Notes: generated by a model from the letters alone, not told the origin. A stretch of 64,000 bases of DNA from Desulfitobacterium metallireducens DSM 15288 (GCF_000231405.2 NZ_CP007032.1:1364001-1428000), one strand, 5' to 3'. Counted from the stretch's first letter, positions 37,500-48,300 are shown. Translations and numbers: made by a program.

Positions 37500-37985
37500 A
37501 TGCCAGTACAACTCAGTCAAAAGGAAAGAATGTTGCTTCAGGATCAACAGCATCATGAACAATTATGTGTTCAGAAATACAACAAATATGCAAATGAAAC
37601 GCAATGTTCCGAGCTTAAACAGTTGTTTCAAACTCATTCTTCTCATGAACAGCAACATTATAACACAATCTCTCAAATCTTGAGCGGACAGATTCCTAAT
37701 ATGAATCAAGGACAACAAAATCAAGCCATGCAAGCACAGCAAAAAATGAATACCATGCAATCCCAAGCTGGAAGCACAGGTTATAATCAAAATGATGCCT
37801 CCTTGGCTAATGATATGCTAACCACGGAAAAGTACATATCGGGGACGTATGATACTGCGATATTTGAATGTCGTGATACCAATATTCGTCAGGCCTTAAA
37901 CCATATTCAAAAAGATGAACAACAACATGGGGAAGACTTATACAATTACATGCAAGCTCACGGTATGTATAATACGCAATCTTAA
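37500..37985 (+). CDS. CotF-family spore coat protein
   Basis: 161 residues of ferritin-like helical pattern (LQDQQHHEQLCVQKYNKYANETQC, SSHEQQHYNTISQIL, then DMLTTEKYISGTYDTAIFECRD and HIQKDEQQHGEDLYNYM), matching the Coat_F family. A Gln/Asn/Met-rich linker joins the two helical halves. AAGGAGG lies 7 nt before the ATG. Expression during sporulation is expected but no sigma-K or sigma-E site was verified. Monocistronic with a terminator. Confidence 0.88.
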   Translation: MPVQLSQKERMLLQDQQHHEQLCVQKYNKYANETQCSELKQLFQTHSSHEQQHYNTISQILSGQIPNMNQGQQNQAMQAQQKMNTMQSQAGSTGYNQNDASLANDMLTTEKYISGTYDTAIFECRDTNIRQALNHIQKDEQQHGEDLYNYMQAHGMYNTQS

Positions 37986-38015
37986 ATTGCGATCAATATT
38001 GAACTAAAATCAGAG

Positions 38016-38045
38016 GCGACTAGGAAAATTACCTGGTCGCTTTTC
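38016..38045 (+). terminator. Terminator after the coat protein gene
   Basis: GCGACTAGG pairs with CCTGGTCGC, followed by TTTT. Confidence 0.85.
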
Positions 38046-38170
38046 CGCTATCTTCTCGAGAAATTTTGTTCCGCGTATTCTCAACATTACAACTCTCTGC
38101 TATAATATTCACTATGTAAAACCTTGTTTCATAGTACATAACAAACTAGTATAGACGGGAGTTGAGGAAC

Positions 38171-38692
38171 TTGTCACAACTATGGGATTTATTCATTGCT
38201 TTTTTTAGAGCAAGTAACCTCGCTTTTGGTGGTGGACCAGCAATTATTCCGCTAGTACAAGCAGAAGTATTAAACCACTATCAATGGATGACACCTGCTC
38301 AATTTTCGGATGGGCTAGCTATTGCTACATCTTTACCCGGTCCAATTGCAACACTTCTAGCTGGTTATGTTGGATATCATGTTTCAGGCTGGCTAGGTGT
38401 ACTGGCAGCTTTACTTGGAACGATCGGTTTGACCACCATTGCAGTTATTTTATTAACGGGTTTCTTAATGAAACATATGAATTCGCCTGTTCTTAAAGGA
38501 ATGCTCAAAGGGGTACGTCCAGTAGTAGCGGTGCTCGTCGCTAAAACTGCCTTTGATATGGGGTCGAATGTCTCGCTCAACATTTATAGTCTTTTAATTG
38601 CCCTTTTTACAGTATTTGCACTTTTTAAATTGAAACTTCATCCTGGGATTATTATCGTCCTATCGATGCTTTTTGGGATTGTGGTATTTTAG
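38171..38692 (+). CDS. Chromate transporter, first half-size subunit
   Basis: 173 residues from TTG 38171 (GGGAG 9 nt upstream). It carries FFRASNLAFGGGPAIIPLVQAEVL and LPGPIATLLAGYVGYHVSGWLG, the ChrA domain signature. Half-size ChrA proteins act in pairs (as Bacillus YwrA/YwrB), and the second half follows after 14 bp. Substrate in the cell may be chromate or sulfate-like anions; this is family knowledge, not proven here. Confidence 0.9.
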   Translation: MSQLWDLFIAFFRASNLAFGGGPAIIPLVQAEVLNHYQWMTPAQFSDGLAIATSLPGPIATLLAGYVGYHVSGWLGVLAALLGTIGLTTIAVILLTGFLMKHMNSPVLKGMLKGVRPVVAVLVAKTAFDMGSNVSLNIYSLLIALFTVFALFKLKLHPGIIIVLSMLFGIVVF

Positions 38693-38706
38693 GAGGTACT
38701 CTAAAC

Positions 38707-39270
38707 ATGTCGAAAGACGTCTGGAATCTTATGATCGCCTTTACTCGAGCTTCAAACCTGGGATTTGGAGGCGGTCCTGCAGTTATTCCTTTAATTCAAA
38801 AAGAAGTCGTAGGTCGTTATCAGTGGATGACAGAGGAAGAATTTGCTGATGCTCTAGCTGTTGGAAACTCGCTTCCAGGACCGATCGCGACGAAAATGGC
38901 GAGTTATATTGGATATCGTGTTGCTGGCTGGGTAGGGGTTTTAGCAACTCTTACCGGAACGGTTCTTCCCACCTTACTGATTACGATTTTCTTAGGAGAT
39001 TTGCTCATTCGGTATTCAGATACGCCTGCCTTGAGTGCTGCACTAACGGCAGTTAAACCAGTCGTTGTGATTTTGATCGCTCAATCGGCCTATGACCTTG
39101 GTAAAAAAGCATTCCCTCAAAATTCACAGGTTGCATGGATTATAGCCATTGTGGCACTCTTATTGATGTTCTTAACACCGATACATCCAGGTTTTTTGAT
39201 TATAATTGCGATGGTGATTGGATATTTTACGTGGGGAAGAGAGAAGAAACTGAACTCTATTAAAAAATAA
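38707..39270 (+). CDS. Chromate transporter, second half-size subunit
   Basis: 187 residues, homologous to the preceding gene (TRASNLGFGGGPAVIPLIQKEVV, LPGPIATKMASYIGYRVAGWVG). AGGAGG precedes the ATG. The pair arose by tandem duplication and probably forms a heterodimer with antiparallel halves. A terminator follows. Confidence 0.92.
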   Translation: MSKDVWNLMIAFTRASNLGFGGGPAVIPLIQKEVVGRYQWMTEEEFADALAVGNSLPGPIATKMASYIGYRVAGWVGVLATLTGTVLPTLLITIFLGDLLIRYSDTPALSAALTAVKPVVVILIAQSAYDLGKKAFPQNSQVAWIIAIVALLLMFLTPIHPGFLIIIAMVIGYFTWGREKKLNSIKK

Positions 39271-39295
39271 GCATGTTCCAATAGAAGATCAGTTA

Positions 39296-39328
39296 AGCGA
39301 TAGCTCGTAATGAAGCTATCGCTTTTTG
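39296..39328 (+). terminator. Terminator of the chromate transporter pair
   Basis: AGCGATAGCT pairs with AGCTATCGCT, followed by T5. Confidence 0.93.
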
Positions 39329-39378
39329 TTTATACTAGCACTATGATTTAATGTCTTGTAGTGGAGGTGTTGAGACTA

Positions 39379-40815
39379 TTGATTTGGGTTTTGATCCTTG
39401 TGCTTCTGCCAGCTCTTGGGAACTTATGCGCACAGGTGATTATCTTATTGGAGCATCGCAATCAGAAGAAAATGGTGTCCTGGTTGGCTATCTTTGCCCT
39501 TTGGCCGTTTATTGGTGGAGTTCTCTATTTCATCTTTGGTTATTCTGAACAACAGCAAAAACTGTTTAAGCGAAAGCATCTTCCACGAAGTCTTTTGAAG
39601 GAAATTTCTCAAAAACAAACTTCGTTGTTCCCGGATCAGAGTATTTACTTCCAAGAGTACGCAGAAGCAAATAAACGCTTAGCTCGTTTGGTTCTACAAA
39701 GTGGGAAAGCGCCTCTAACTCGAGCCAACGATATCCGCGTTTTGACGAACGGAAAGGAGAAGTTTGGGGCCCTATTCAAGGACTTAGCAAATGCTCAGGA
39801 ACATATCCATCTTGAATATTATATATTTCGTGATGATGATATTGGTACTCAGCTTAAAAAAATACTGATGGATAAAGCCCAGTCGGGAGTTGAAGTGCGT
39901 GTTATTATTGATGCACTAGGCAGTTATAGTTTATCCACTTCCTTTATTGAAGAAATGCGAAGTAAGGGTGTTCAGGTTAGTTTATTCTTCCCGCTGAAAT
40001 TCCCCCAACTTCTCAGGACAATTAATTATCGAAATCATCGCAAATGCGTTGTGATTGACGGAAAGATCGGTTACCTCGGCGGTCTAAACATTGGAGATGA
40101 ATATTTGTCCCGGGATCCCAAAATTGGCTTTTGGCGAGATACCCATTTACGCCTTGAAGGAGAATGCGTACAAACGATGCAAGCAACCTTCTTAAATGAT
40201 TGGTATTTCTTAACCCAGCAGGAACTCTATGATCGTCGCTTTTATCCCAAACCTCAAATCAAAGGAGGATTTTTAACACAAATTCTTGCTGGCGGTCCAG
40301 ACTCTCAGCAAGAACCCATGAAAGAGCTCTTTTTTACAATTCTAATGACTGCGCAAAAAGAAATTCTTATAACAACACCCTATTTCATTCCAGATGAGAG
40401 TATGATAATGGCTCTGAAATCGGCTGCACTTAGTGGATTGAATGTAATTTTGTTGGTTCAAGGAAAACCCGATCATCAGCTTTCTTACCTGGCTTCAGCA
40501 ACATATTTTGAAGAATTATTAAAAGCAGGGGTCCAGATTTATCGTTATCAAAAGGGAATTATACATAGCAAAGTTCTTATCGTTGACCGAAAGGTGAGCA
40601 TCGTTGGATCTGCAAACTTTGATATTCGAAGTTTTCAGATTGATTTTGAGCTTAGCGCCCTCATTTATAGTTCAGAAATTGCAAAGCGATTAAATTCTGA
40701 CTTTCAGAAGGATCTACATGATAGTCAATTGATCCATTATGAAGAATTTAAGCAACGCAGTATTTGGTTAAAAATGAAAGAAGCGAATGCGAGCCTCCTT
40801 TCGCCTTTACTCTAA
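39379..40815 (+). CDS. cls: Cardiolipin synthase
   Basis: 478 residues from TTG 39379, chosen because GGAGG lies about 11 nt upstream and the protein then begins with the first membrane helix; upstream in-frame GTG/TTG codons overlap the ribosome site itself. Two N-terminal helices precede two phospholipase D motifs: HRKCVVIDGKIGYLGGLNIGD (near residue 218) and HSKVLIVDRKVSIVGSANFD (near 395). It condenses two phosphatidylglycerols to cardiolipin at the membrane. Single gene with a strong terminator. Confidence 0.93.
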   Translation: MIWVLILVLLPALGNLCAQVIILLEHRNQKKMVSWLAIFALWPFIGGVLYFIFGYSEQQQKLFKRKHLPRSLLKEISQKQTSLFPDQSIYFQEYAEANKRLARLVLQSGKAPLTRANDIRVLTNGKEKFGALFKDLANAQEHIHLEYYIFRDDDIGTQLKKILMDKAQSGVEVRVIIDALGSYSLSTSFIEEMRSKGVQVSLFFPLKFPQLLRTINYRNHRKCVVIDGKIGYLGGLNIGDEYLSRDPKIGFWRDTHLRLEGECVQTMQATFLNDWYFLTQQELYDRRFYPKPQIKGGFLTQILAGGPDSQQEPMKELFFTILMTAQKEILITTPYFIPDESMIMALKSAALSGLNVILLVQGKPDHQLSYLASATYFEELLKAGVQIYRYQKGIIHSKVLIVDRKVSIVGSANFDIRSFQIDFELSALIYSSEIAKRLNSDFQKDLHDSQLIHYEEFKQRSIWLKMKEANASLLSPLL

Positions 40816-40912
40816 CATGCGTTGCCTTATCTTGAACTCTAGCTGATCATATTTGGTGTCTATCGTTTCCATAGGTCAAAACGTTGTAAATAATTTCGTT
40901 AAGGGATTCCTT

Positions 40913-40960
40913 AAAAGTACCTGATTCCCTCTGTGCTTAGAAGGGAATTGGGTACTTTTA
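40913..40960 (+). terminator. Terminator of the cardiolipin synthase gene
   Basis: AAAAGTACCTGATTCCCT pairs with AAGGGAATTGGGTACTTTT; the stem is long and T-tailed. Confidence 0.9.
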
Positions 40961-41105
40961 CGTTCCCAATCACTTATTACCAATGTTGAAAGTATTTCCA
41001 TTCGCGTCTATACTATAATAAAAATGATAGCTAAAAGGAACTCCGTGTTATATGAAATGACAGGAACCTTAAGCATATTCTCTAGGAATAGGGGGAAAAA
41101 ATAAC

Positions 41106-41951
41106 ATGCAATTATGGCATAACCTAAAAAAGGTTGGGCCTCTTCTAGGGATTGTTTTGGGGGCAACCCTTGCGGCCTATAGCGTTCAAGGGTTTATTGT
41201 CCATGCTGGCTTGGGGGGAGGTGGAATTGGAGGTATTGCTCTAATTTTATTCTATACCCTAGGTCTTCCAATCGGCTTAATGACGTTTCTCATGAATATT
41301 CCTCTTTTTTTCTTAGGTTGGAGAGAAGTAAGCCGTCAATTTGTGATAAAAACGCTTATCGGCTTAGTTATTTATTCTATAGCACTTGACTTGTTAAAAG
41401 GAATTCGCCCCTTACCCTTTGAGGATATTTTTTTAGGCGCTCTTTACGGTGGAGTTTTAGGTGGTATAGGTTCTGGCATTGTCTTTCGCTTGGGCGGAAG
41501 TTTGGGTGGAACTGATATCATCGCAAAAGTTATACAGCGTCGATTTGGCTGGGCCATGGGCACCACGATGCTCTTCTTCAATGCGTTTATCCTCTTGATA
41601 TCCTGGGCCTTTCTCGGGCCTAAAATTGCTTTATATTCTTTAGTATCAATGTTTACCTTCAGCCGTACGGTAGATGCCATACAAGGTGGAATTCCGGCAA
41701 AATCAGTAACGATAATTTCAAATAATTCAGATATGCTGGTCAGCCGTATTCACCATGAGGTTGGCAGAGGGGCAACCTTCTTGCAGGGTCGTGGAAGTTT
41801 TTCAGCTGAAGAAAAAAATGTGATTATTTGTGTTGTGAGTATGCCTGAAATTGGTCATCTTAAGCGTGTTATTCGAGAAGTTGATCCGCACGCCTTTTTG
41901 ATCATCCAGGACGCAAGTGAAGTTGTGGGTCAAGGATGGGCTGTAGAATAG
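41106..41951 (+). CDS. YitT family membrane protein (DUF161/DUF2179)
   Basis: 281 residues: five or six helices (IVLGATLAAYSVQGFIVHAGLGGGGIGGIALIL, GSLGGTDIIAKVIQRRFGWAMGTTML) and a C-terminal soluble DUF2179 domain (PAKSVTIISNNSDMLVSRIHHEVGRGATFLQGRGSFS, ending near QDASEVVGQGWAVE). Transport function unknown. The family normally ends close to this TAG, but the same frame remains open for 34 further codons. GGGGG lies upstream of the ATG. Confidence 0.9.
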   Translation: MQLWHNLKKVGPLLGIVLGATLAAYSVQGFIVHAGLGGGGIGGIALILFYTLGLPIGLMTFLMNIPLFFLGWREVSRQFVIKTLIGLVIYSIALDLLKGIRPLPFEDIFLGALYGGVLGGIGSGIVFRLGGSLGGTDIIAKVIQRRFGWAMGTTMLFFNAFILLISWAFLGPKIALYSLVSMFTFSRTVDAIQGGIPAKSVTIISNNSDMLVSRIHHEVGRGATFLQGRGSFSAEEKNVIICVVSMPEIGHLKRVIREVDPHAFLIIQDASEVVGQGWAVE

Positions 41952-42056
41952 AATGAGGAAACTAAAGAATTACAACCCATGCCCTGTCGCGAATTTGAGG
42001 ATAATCCCTTTGAATTTACAAATTGGGATTACATGCCTTTGATTGATTCAAATTAG
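41952..42056 (+). other. Open in-frame extension beyond the YitT TAG codon
   Basis: After TAG (41949-41951) the frame continues for 34 codons, including MPCREFEDNPFEFTNWDYMP, to a second TAG at 42054. The composition (acidic, aromatic) looks protein-like. An independent start at ATG 41979 lacks a well-placed ribosome site. It may be a decayed C-terminal extension, a tiny peptide, or a readthrough product; chance is also possible. Confidence 0.3.
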
Positions 42057-42072
42057 AAATCAATAAATATTG

Positions 42073-42098
42073 AGAGCCCTGTAGGGCTTTTTATTTTT
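42073..42098 (+). terminator. Terminator after the YitT gene
   Basis: AGAGCCCT-GT-AGGGCTTT with a long T-rich tail. Confidence 0.85.
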
Positions 42099-42178
42099 AG
42101 TATTATTGCATGATATAATATTAACCAACTCAATTATTTATAATTTTGTATCTCAAATTATTATGAAAGGAATCAGTT

Positions 42179-42922
42179 ATGGAAGAGAGTATAAAACTTA
42201 GTGTCGAAAATATATCACTCAGTCTTAAGGAGAAACACCGCGATCTTACACTCTTAGAGCATGTGAGCCTTAAAATTCGCGAAGGTCGCGTACATGCCTT
42301 ACTAGGTCCGTCTGGGAGTGGAAAAAGCACTTTGCTCTATACACTTAATCGTTTACGGGAAATCAGTGAAGGCAAGATTTATCTAGACGAGACAGAAACA
42401 CGTCTTATTGATGTTCTTGAGCTGCGCAGGCGAGTAGGATTAGTTATGCAAAAAGCGATCTTTTTCCCAGGAACGGTAAGTGATAATATTCTCTATGGTG
42501 CTCATATCCAAGGTAAGGAACTTCCAGACCCAGGTCATTATCTTGAGTTAGTTGGTCTGAATATTGATTTTGCAAACCGTGACCCCAATACTTTATCAGG
42601 AGGGCAACAGCAACGCGTTTCGATTGCACGTGCACTAGCAAATGACCCTGAAGTTCTTTTATTGGATGAACCCACTTCTGCGCTTGATGCTCAAGCGAGC
42701 GAGCATTTAGAAGAAGTGGTTACCCAACTTTGCCAAGAATGTCAATTAACCGTTGTCTGGGTTACCCACGATCTCCAACAGGCTCAAAGGGTAGCCCAGG
42801 ATGTTACACTTCTTTATCGCGGCCATATGCTTGAGCAAGGAGAAGCTCGTCAATTTTTTGTCCAGCCTTCAACAGAAGAAGGCAAAGCTTATTTAGAAGG
42901 GCGATTGGGGGGGGCAGAATGA
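42179..42922 (+). CDS. fetA: ABC transporter ATP-binding protein, FetA (YbbL) type
   Basis: 247 residues with Walker A GPSGSGKST, signature LSGGQQQR, Walker B VLLLDEPTSALD and the H-loop VTHD. The gene ends in ATGA overlap with a UPF0014 permease, the arrangement of FetAB, which exports iron and protects against oxidative stress in E. coli. Substrate assignment rests on this partner. GAAAGGA precedes the ATG. Confidence 0.88.
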   Translation: MEESIKLSVENISLSLKEKHRDLTLLEHVSLKIREGRVHALLGPSGSGKSTLLYTLNRLREISEGKIYLDETETRLIDVLELRRRVGLVMQKAIFFPGTVSDNILYGAHIQGKELPDPGHYLELVGLNIDFANRDPNTLSGGQQQRVSIARALANDPEVLLLDEPTSALDAQASEHLEEVVTQLCQECQLTVVWVTHDLQQAQRVAQDVTLLYRGHMLEQGEARQFFVQPSTEEGKAYLEGRLGGAE

Positions 42923-43674
42923 GTTATTTAGCATTAACCCTTTCTTTAGGATTTGTGGGATTAGCCGCAATCGTTTCACGCCATCAGGAATTAGGTTTAG
43001 AGAAGGATCTTGCTGTTGGCGTTATTCGATCATTCGTTCAGTTGACAATTGTCGGTTATCTTCTATCCTACGTATTCGCTTCCCATAACAATGTGTATAT
43101 CTTTTTAATGGTTTTAGTCATGATTTTCGTTGCTGCTCGTAATGCGGCCAATCGAGGTAAGGGAATCCCACAGGCACAAACGATAGTTCTTATTGGAATT
43201 GCTCTTAGTGAAGGAATTACGCTTCTTCTTCTTCTGGGTTTAAAAATTATCCCAGCGACTGCGCAATATATCATTCCTTTAAGCGGTATGATCGTCGGAA
43301 ATAGTATGGTGGCAGCAGGTGTAACCTTGAATCGCTTAAGCTCCGAATTTAAGTTGCGCAGGGGAGAGGTTGAATTGGCACTTTCGCTTGGGGCTACCCC
43401 GAAACAAGCTGCTTTGCCAGCTATTCAATCTGCTGTGAAAGCAGGCCTGATTCCAACAGTCGATTCAATGAAAACAGTAGGATTGGTTCAACTACCAGGT
43501 ATGATGACAGGCCAAATTTTAGCCGGGGCTGATCCAGTTCAAGCTGTACGATATCAAATCATGGTTATGTTCATGATTTCCGGAGCCTCAGCTATCACCA
43601 GTTTAATTGTCGTCTTATTGGGTTATACGCGTTATTTCACTCCTCATGCGCAACTTGTGCTTGGAGATTCGTAA
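42919..43674 (+). CDS. fetB: ABC transporter permease, FetB (UPF0014) family
   Basis: 251 residues, about seven helices, with family blocks VIRSFVQLTIVGYLLSYVF, PLSGMIVGNSMVAAGVTLNRL, ELALSLGATPKQA and VGLVQLPGMMTGQILAGADPVQAVRYQIMVMFMI. It forms the membrane channel for the ATPase encoded directly before it (4-bp overlap, so translationally coupled). Iron export is the family function known from E. coli. Confidence 0.92.
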   Translation: MSYLALTLSLGFVGLAAIVSRHQELGLEKDLAVGVIRSFVQLTIVGYLLSYVFASHNNVYIFLMVLVMIFVAARNAANRGKGIPQAQTIVLIGIALSEGITLLLLLGLKIIPATAQYIIPLSGMIVGNSMVAAGVTLNRLSSEFKLRRGEVELALSLGATPKQAALPAIQSAVKAGLIPTVDSMKTVGLVQLPGMMTGQILAGADPVQAVRYQIMVMFMISGASAITSLIVVLLGYTRYFTPHAQLVLGDS

Positions 43675-43800
43675 ACGTAGATATATTTTTTTGCACGGTA
43701 TAGTTGAGCTTGTTTTATGAATAAGTATAAGCATAGACAGAAAGGAAGAGATAACCTGTGATGCTTTAATTTTAAACTCAAGAAGAGGGGTGTTCCTATT

Positions 43801-45126
43801 TTGCAAAAGGTCTATGTTGTTGATTCTAGCGTTTTACTTCACGATCCTAATGCGATTTACGAATTTGAAGATAACGAAATAGTTATTCCCTATGTCGTGT
43901 TAGAAGAACTTGAAAGTAAAAAACGGATAGCTGATAATGTTGGGATGTCAGCCCGTGAAATTATCCGTCAACTTGACAGTTTAAGACTAACTGGACCACT
44001 TGCGAGTGGCGTAAAATTAAAGAGTGGTGGAGTTCTAAGAATTGAGCTTAATCATTCTTCGCCAGAAGTGCTCCCTCTTTTTTATGATCCGAGCCTAGCA
44101 GATAACCGGATTTTAACGGTCTCATTGAATCTAACTCGTGAAGAAAAAAGACCCGTTGTTTTGGTGACTAAAGATATTGCTATGCGAGTAAAAGCGGATG
44201 CTGTTGGTGTCAAAACACAGGATTATTATAATGATAAGGTTGTTCTCCCCCCGATTGCAGATGAAATCTTTACCGTAGCTTTAAACGATGAAAATGTGAA
44301 TTTCCTATATCGTTTAGGAAAAATTTCTGCTCCCTTGACTTTACCATCAAATGCATGTGTCAAAGGAATTCTCCCGGATGATAGTATTTTACCGTTGATG
44401 AGTTCACCAAGTGGACAGGAACTTTACTATAACCCCCCGAGTAGGCTGGGAACCTGGGACATCATGCCTAAGAATATTGAGCAAACGTGGGCCTTGCAAC
44501 TCTTGAATAATCCATCAGTTAGCCTTGTTAATTTAATGGGCCCGGCCGGAACGGGTAAAACCCTTCTCGCTTTAGCAAGTGGACTTGAGCAAACTCTTCA
44601 TTCTGAAATGTATTCACGTCTTCTTTGTGCCCGTCCGATTGTGCCCTTTGGCAAAGATATCGGCTTTTTGCCCGGTGAAAAAGAGGATAAAGTCAGACCC
44701 TATATGCAACCGATTTATGATAACTTAGAGTTATTGCTTCGCCCCAAAAAGGAAAAAGATCGCGAAAAAAACTCGGATTCTATTGTTGACAGTGCTATTG
44801 ACTTATTAAAGAAAAAACATCAACTAGAGATCGAGGTTCTCACTTATATTCGTGGTCGGAGCATTCCAAATCAATTTATGATCATTGACGAGGCCCAGAA
44901 TCTATCTGTCCATGAAATAAAGACGATAATTACGCGTGCTGGTGAAGGTACAAAAATCGTGCTGTGTGGTGATCCAGATCAAATTGACCATCCGTATCTC
45001 GATAAAGAAAGCAATGGGGTAGCTCATTTGACGCTACGCTTAAAAGGTAAACCTTTTTATGCGCAAGTTAGGTTAACCCAAGGAGAGAGAAGTGAACTGG
45101 CAAGTTATGCCGCAGAACTCCTCTAA
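43801..45126 (+). CDS. PIN domain-PhoH family ATPase (YlaK-like)
   Basis: 441 residues from TTG 43801 (AAGAGGGG 8 nt upstream). An N-terminal PIN ribonuclease-like domain (VYVVDSSVLLHDPNAIYEFEDNEIVIPYVVLEELE, with acidic metal sites) is fused to a PhoH-type ATPase (GPAGTGKTLLALASG Walker A, FMIIDEAQNLSVHEIKTIITRAGEG Walker B). PhoH2-type fusions act as RNA helicase-nucleases in mycobacteria; the role in Firmicutes is unsettled. Single gene between fetAB and addB. Confidence 0.92.
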   Translation: MQKVYVVDSSVLLHDPNAIYEFEDNEIVIPYVVLEELESKKRIADNVGMSAREIIRQLDSLRLTGPLASGVKLKSGGVLRIELNHSSPEVLPLFYDPSLADNRILTVSLNLTREEKRPVVLVTKDIAMRVKADAVGVKTQDYYNDKVVLPPIADEIFTVALNDENVNFLYRLGKISAPLTLPSNACVKGILPDDSILPLMSSPSGQELYYNPPSRLGTWDIMPKNIEQTWALQLLNNPSVSLVNLMGPAGTGKTLLALASGLEQTLHSEMYSRLLCARPIVPFGKDIGFLPGEKEDKVRPYMQPIYDNLELLLRPKKEKDREKNSDSIVDSAIDLLKKKHQLEIEVLTYIRGRSIPNQFMIIDEAQNLSVHEIKTIITRAGEGTKIVLCGDPDQIDHPYLDKESNGVAHLTLRLKGKPFYAQVRLTQGERSELASYAAELL

Positions 45127-45177
45127 TTCGATATCCAGAAATTCTATCTAAATCCGGTTGAATTCTAGAATTTTACG

Positions 45178-45218
45178 CTACAAGCTTCCGCTTAAAAAGC
45201 AGAAGCTTGTAGTGATTT
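45178..45218 (+). terminator. Stem-loop after the PIN-PhoH gene
   Basis: CTACAAGCTTCCGCTT pairs with AAGCAGAAGCTTGTAG, a stem of about 15 pairs; the following TGATTTG is only weakly T-rich. Confidence 0.65.
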
Positions 45219-45336
45219 GTTGATTCTACTATTCTTTACAATTTTTTATCCGCCTTATCTCTTATAATGAAGGAATGAAGAAAGTAATAAAACAAACTCA
45301 CATGATATAATGAGCATACGGGAAGGAGAGTACCTT

Positions 45337-48300
45337 GTGAGTATACAATTTATTTTTGGCCGTGCTGGTACGGGTAAAAGCACATATTGTTTGGAAGAAA
45401 TCGCCAAGGAAATTAAAAGAGATCCGTTAGGAGCCCCTCTCGTGCTTCTTGTACCCGAACAAGCGACCCATCAGATGGAAATGCGTTTGGCTAAAATTCC
45501 TGAATTGGGCGGGATTCTACGTGCTCAAGTTTTGAGCTTTCGCCGTTTAGGTTGGCGCATTTTTTCCGAGACGGGTGGAGGGCAAAAAACAATACTTGGA
45601 GAAATGGGTAAGCGCATGCTATTAAGACGTTTGCTCTTACAATATAAACCTCAGCTTCAAATTTTCGCTCGTTCAGCGACTCGACCGGGAATGGCCGATT
45701 TACTCGCGCAAATGATACGAGAATTTAAGATTTACCGTGTGACACCCAAAGATCTGCGTAGTATTTTAGATTTAAATTCAAGTCTTACTCAAAAGCTACA
45801 GGAACTCGCTTTACTTTATGATGGATTTAATCAAGCCCTGGGGTGTAATATCCTCGATCCTGATGATGAACTAGAAATTGTTGCACTAAAGATTCCATCT
45901 TCACCTAGCCTTCAGAATTCAACGGTATGGATTGATGGATTTAAAGGTTTCACGCCTCAGGAACTTTATGTGGTTGAATATATACTTAGAACGGTGCAAG
46001 ACGTTATCATCACTTTACCTCTCGATCCGGTGTTCATTCATCGACAAGCTTCCTATTCTTTCACTCCTGATGAGGGGATTTTTAAGCATGGAGAGGAGTT
46101 CTTCTCTGGACCGTGGCGAACTTACCAAAGTCTTATACGTGTTGCGCGCGAGACATCAACTCCAATCCTAGACCCTATTTTTTTGGAGAAAACTCACCGT
46201 TTTCGCAACCCTAAGCTTAGTTTTCTCGAAAAGCATTACTTCACTTATCCAACCCTATCTTACCCTGAGAATGGGGAAGAGATCGCGGATGAAGGGTTTC
46301 AAGGGATCCGTCTATTCTCTGCAGTGAATAGACGGGAGGAAGTCCATGGAGTTGCTCGTGAATTACGCCGTCTCGCTCGTGAAGAAGGACTGCGCTGGTT
46401 GAACATGGCTGTTGTGACTCGGGATCTCTCGGTTTATCAGGAAACGATTCAGCACGTTTTTAACGAATATGACCTTCCTTTTTTCTTAGACAGCAAGCGT
46501 CCTATTCTACACCATCCTCTTCTTGAACTTCTCATGTCAGCACTTGAAGTCGCACAGAAGGATTGGGCCTATGAACCTCTTTTTAGGTCTCTTAAAACTG
46601 GTTTTTTCTCCTTAGCTCAAGATTCCTTGGATCGCTTAGAAAACTATTGTTTAGCGTACGGAATTCGAGGAGAGGCCTGGACCGCTGGAAAGGAATGGAA
46701 CTATAAGTCCCGTTGGCGGGCAGGGGATCAAAAAGACCAATTGCTGGCTGATAAAGAAAATGAAATATGCATTAATGATGCCCGTCAAATCGTGTTATCT
46801 TCACTCCAGTCTTTTGTGGAAGCGGTGACATCGTTTGAGCCACTTCCTTCCGATGATTTAAAAAGGATTAGCGTCCGCACAGTGACTGAAGCTCTCTATA
46901 ATCTTCTCATTCATCTTAATGTTCCAGAGTCTTTAGATCATTGGGCTGAAGAGGCTCGTGATTCGGGTAACCTCGCTGAAGCACGACTTCAGGAACAAAT
47001 TTGGGATGCCGTTATCGAAGTTCTAGATGAAATGATCACAGGTTTGGGTGAAGAATCTTTGGAACTTCAGGACTATGCCTTAATTCTGTCCTCTGGGTTG
47101 GAAAATCTGAAGCTGGGTTTAATTCCCCCAGGTCTAGACCAGATTTTAGTGGGCTCCTTAGATCGCTCACGAAATCCTGAGATTCGTGTTCTTTTTCTGT
47201 TAGGTGCCAATGAGGGCATTCTTCCAGCACGGCCTGCATCTGATGGAGTCCTCGACAGTGACGAGAGAGAACAACTTGAACAGTTAGGAATGAGTCTAGC
47301 ACCAAAAGGAAAAGCACAACTTTATGAAGAACAATTTTTTATTTATACAGGCTTAACTCTGGCCAGAGATCGCTTGTATGTGAGTTATCCGTTAACAGAT
47401 GAAGAAGGGAAAGGTCTTACTATTTCACCAGTGGTTACCCGTCTACGAACCTTATTTTCTGAACTTCATGAACAGTATATTGGCAATTTAGATAATGATC
47501 TAGAACAGCTTAGCCATCCACAGCCTCTATTACCTGCTTATGCCACTCAACTTTTACAGTTGAGGCAGCATAAGGCATTATCTCCGATGTGGCAGGCTGT
47601 TCAAGAGTGGTACAAAAATGCGTCTGGATACCAATGGCAAGTTAAGCTCCTCGAAGCAGGAGTTTTAGCTGAAAACTATGAAGAAAAGCTTTCTAATCGT
47701 TTGGCACGTCGACTTTATGGTAAACGTCTTCTGGCTAGTGTTTCACGACTAGAAGAGTTCGCTCGTTGTCCTTTTGCCCATTATTCGAAATACGGGTTGA
47801 AGCTTAAAGAGCGCCCGATCTATCAACTGGCTAGCCCAGATATGGGACGATTTTTCCATGCTGTTTTACGCGATTTTGCGGAAAAAGTTCAACATGAAAA
47901 ATTGGACTGGGGAGCGATGTCAAAGGAAGATTCCTGGAATATCGTCAGTGAACTTGCTGAAATTATTGCGCCACGGCTCCAAAATGAAATTCTTCTCAGC
48001 AACGCTCGGTATCGATATCTAAAGCATAAGTTGAAAAGAACTGTGCATCATGCTGTCCGTGTCTTAGGAGAACATGCACAAAAGGGAAGTTTTGTTCCTA
48101 TTCAGCTCGAAGTTCCTTTTGGCCCAGATAAAGTTCTTCCAGGGATTGAGGTCCCTCTTCAAGACGGAAATTCTCTCTTGCTTCGAGGGCAGATAGATCG
48201 AGTAGACGCCGCCGTCTTAGACGGAAAAGTGTATTTACGTATTTTGGATTATAAATCACGACAAAAGCATGTGAGTTTAGACCACATTTACTATGGACTG

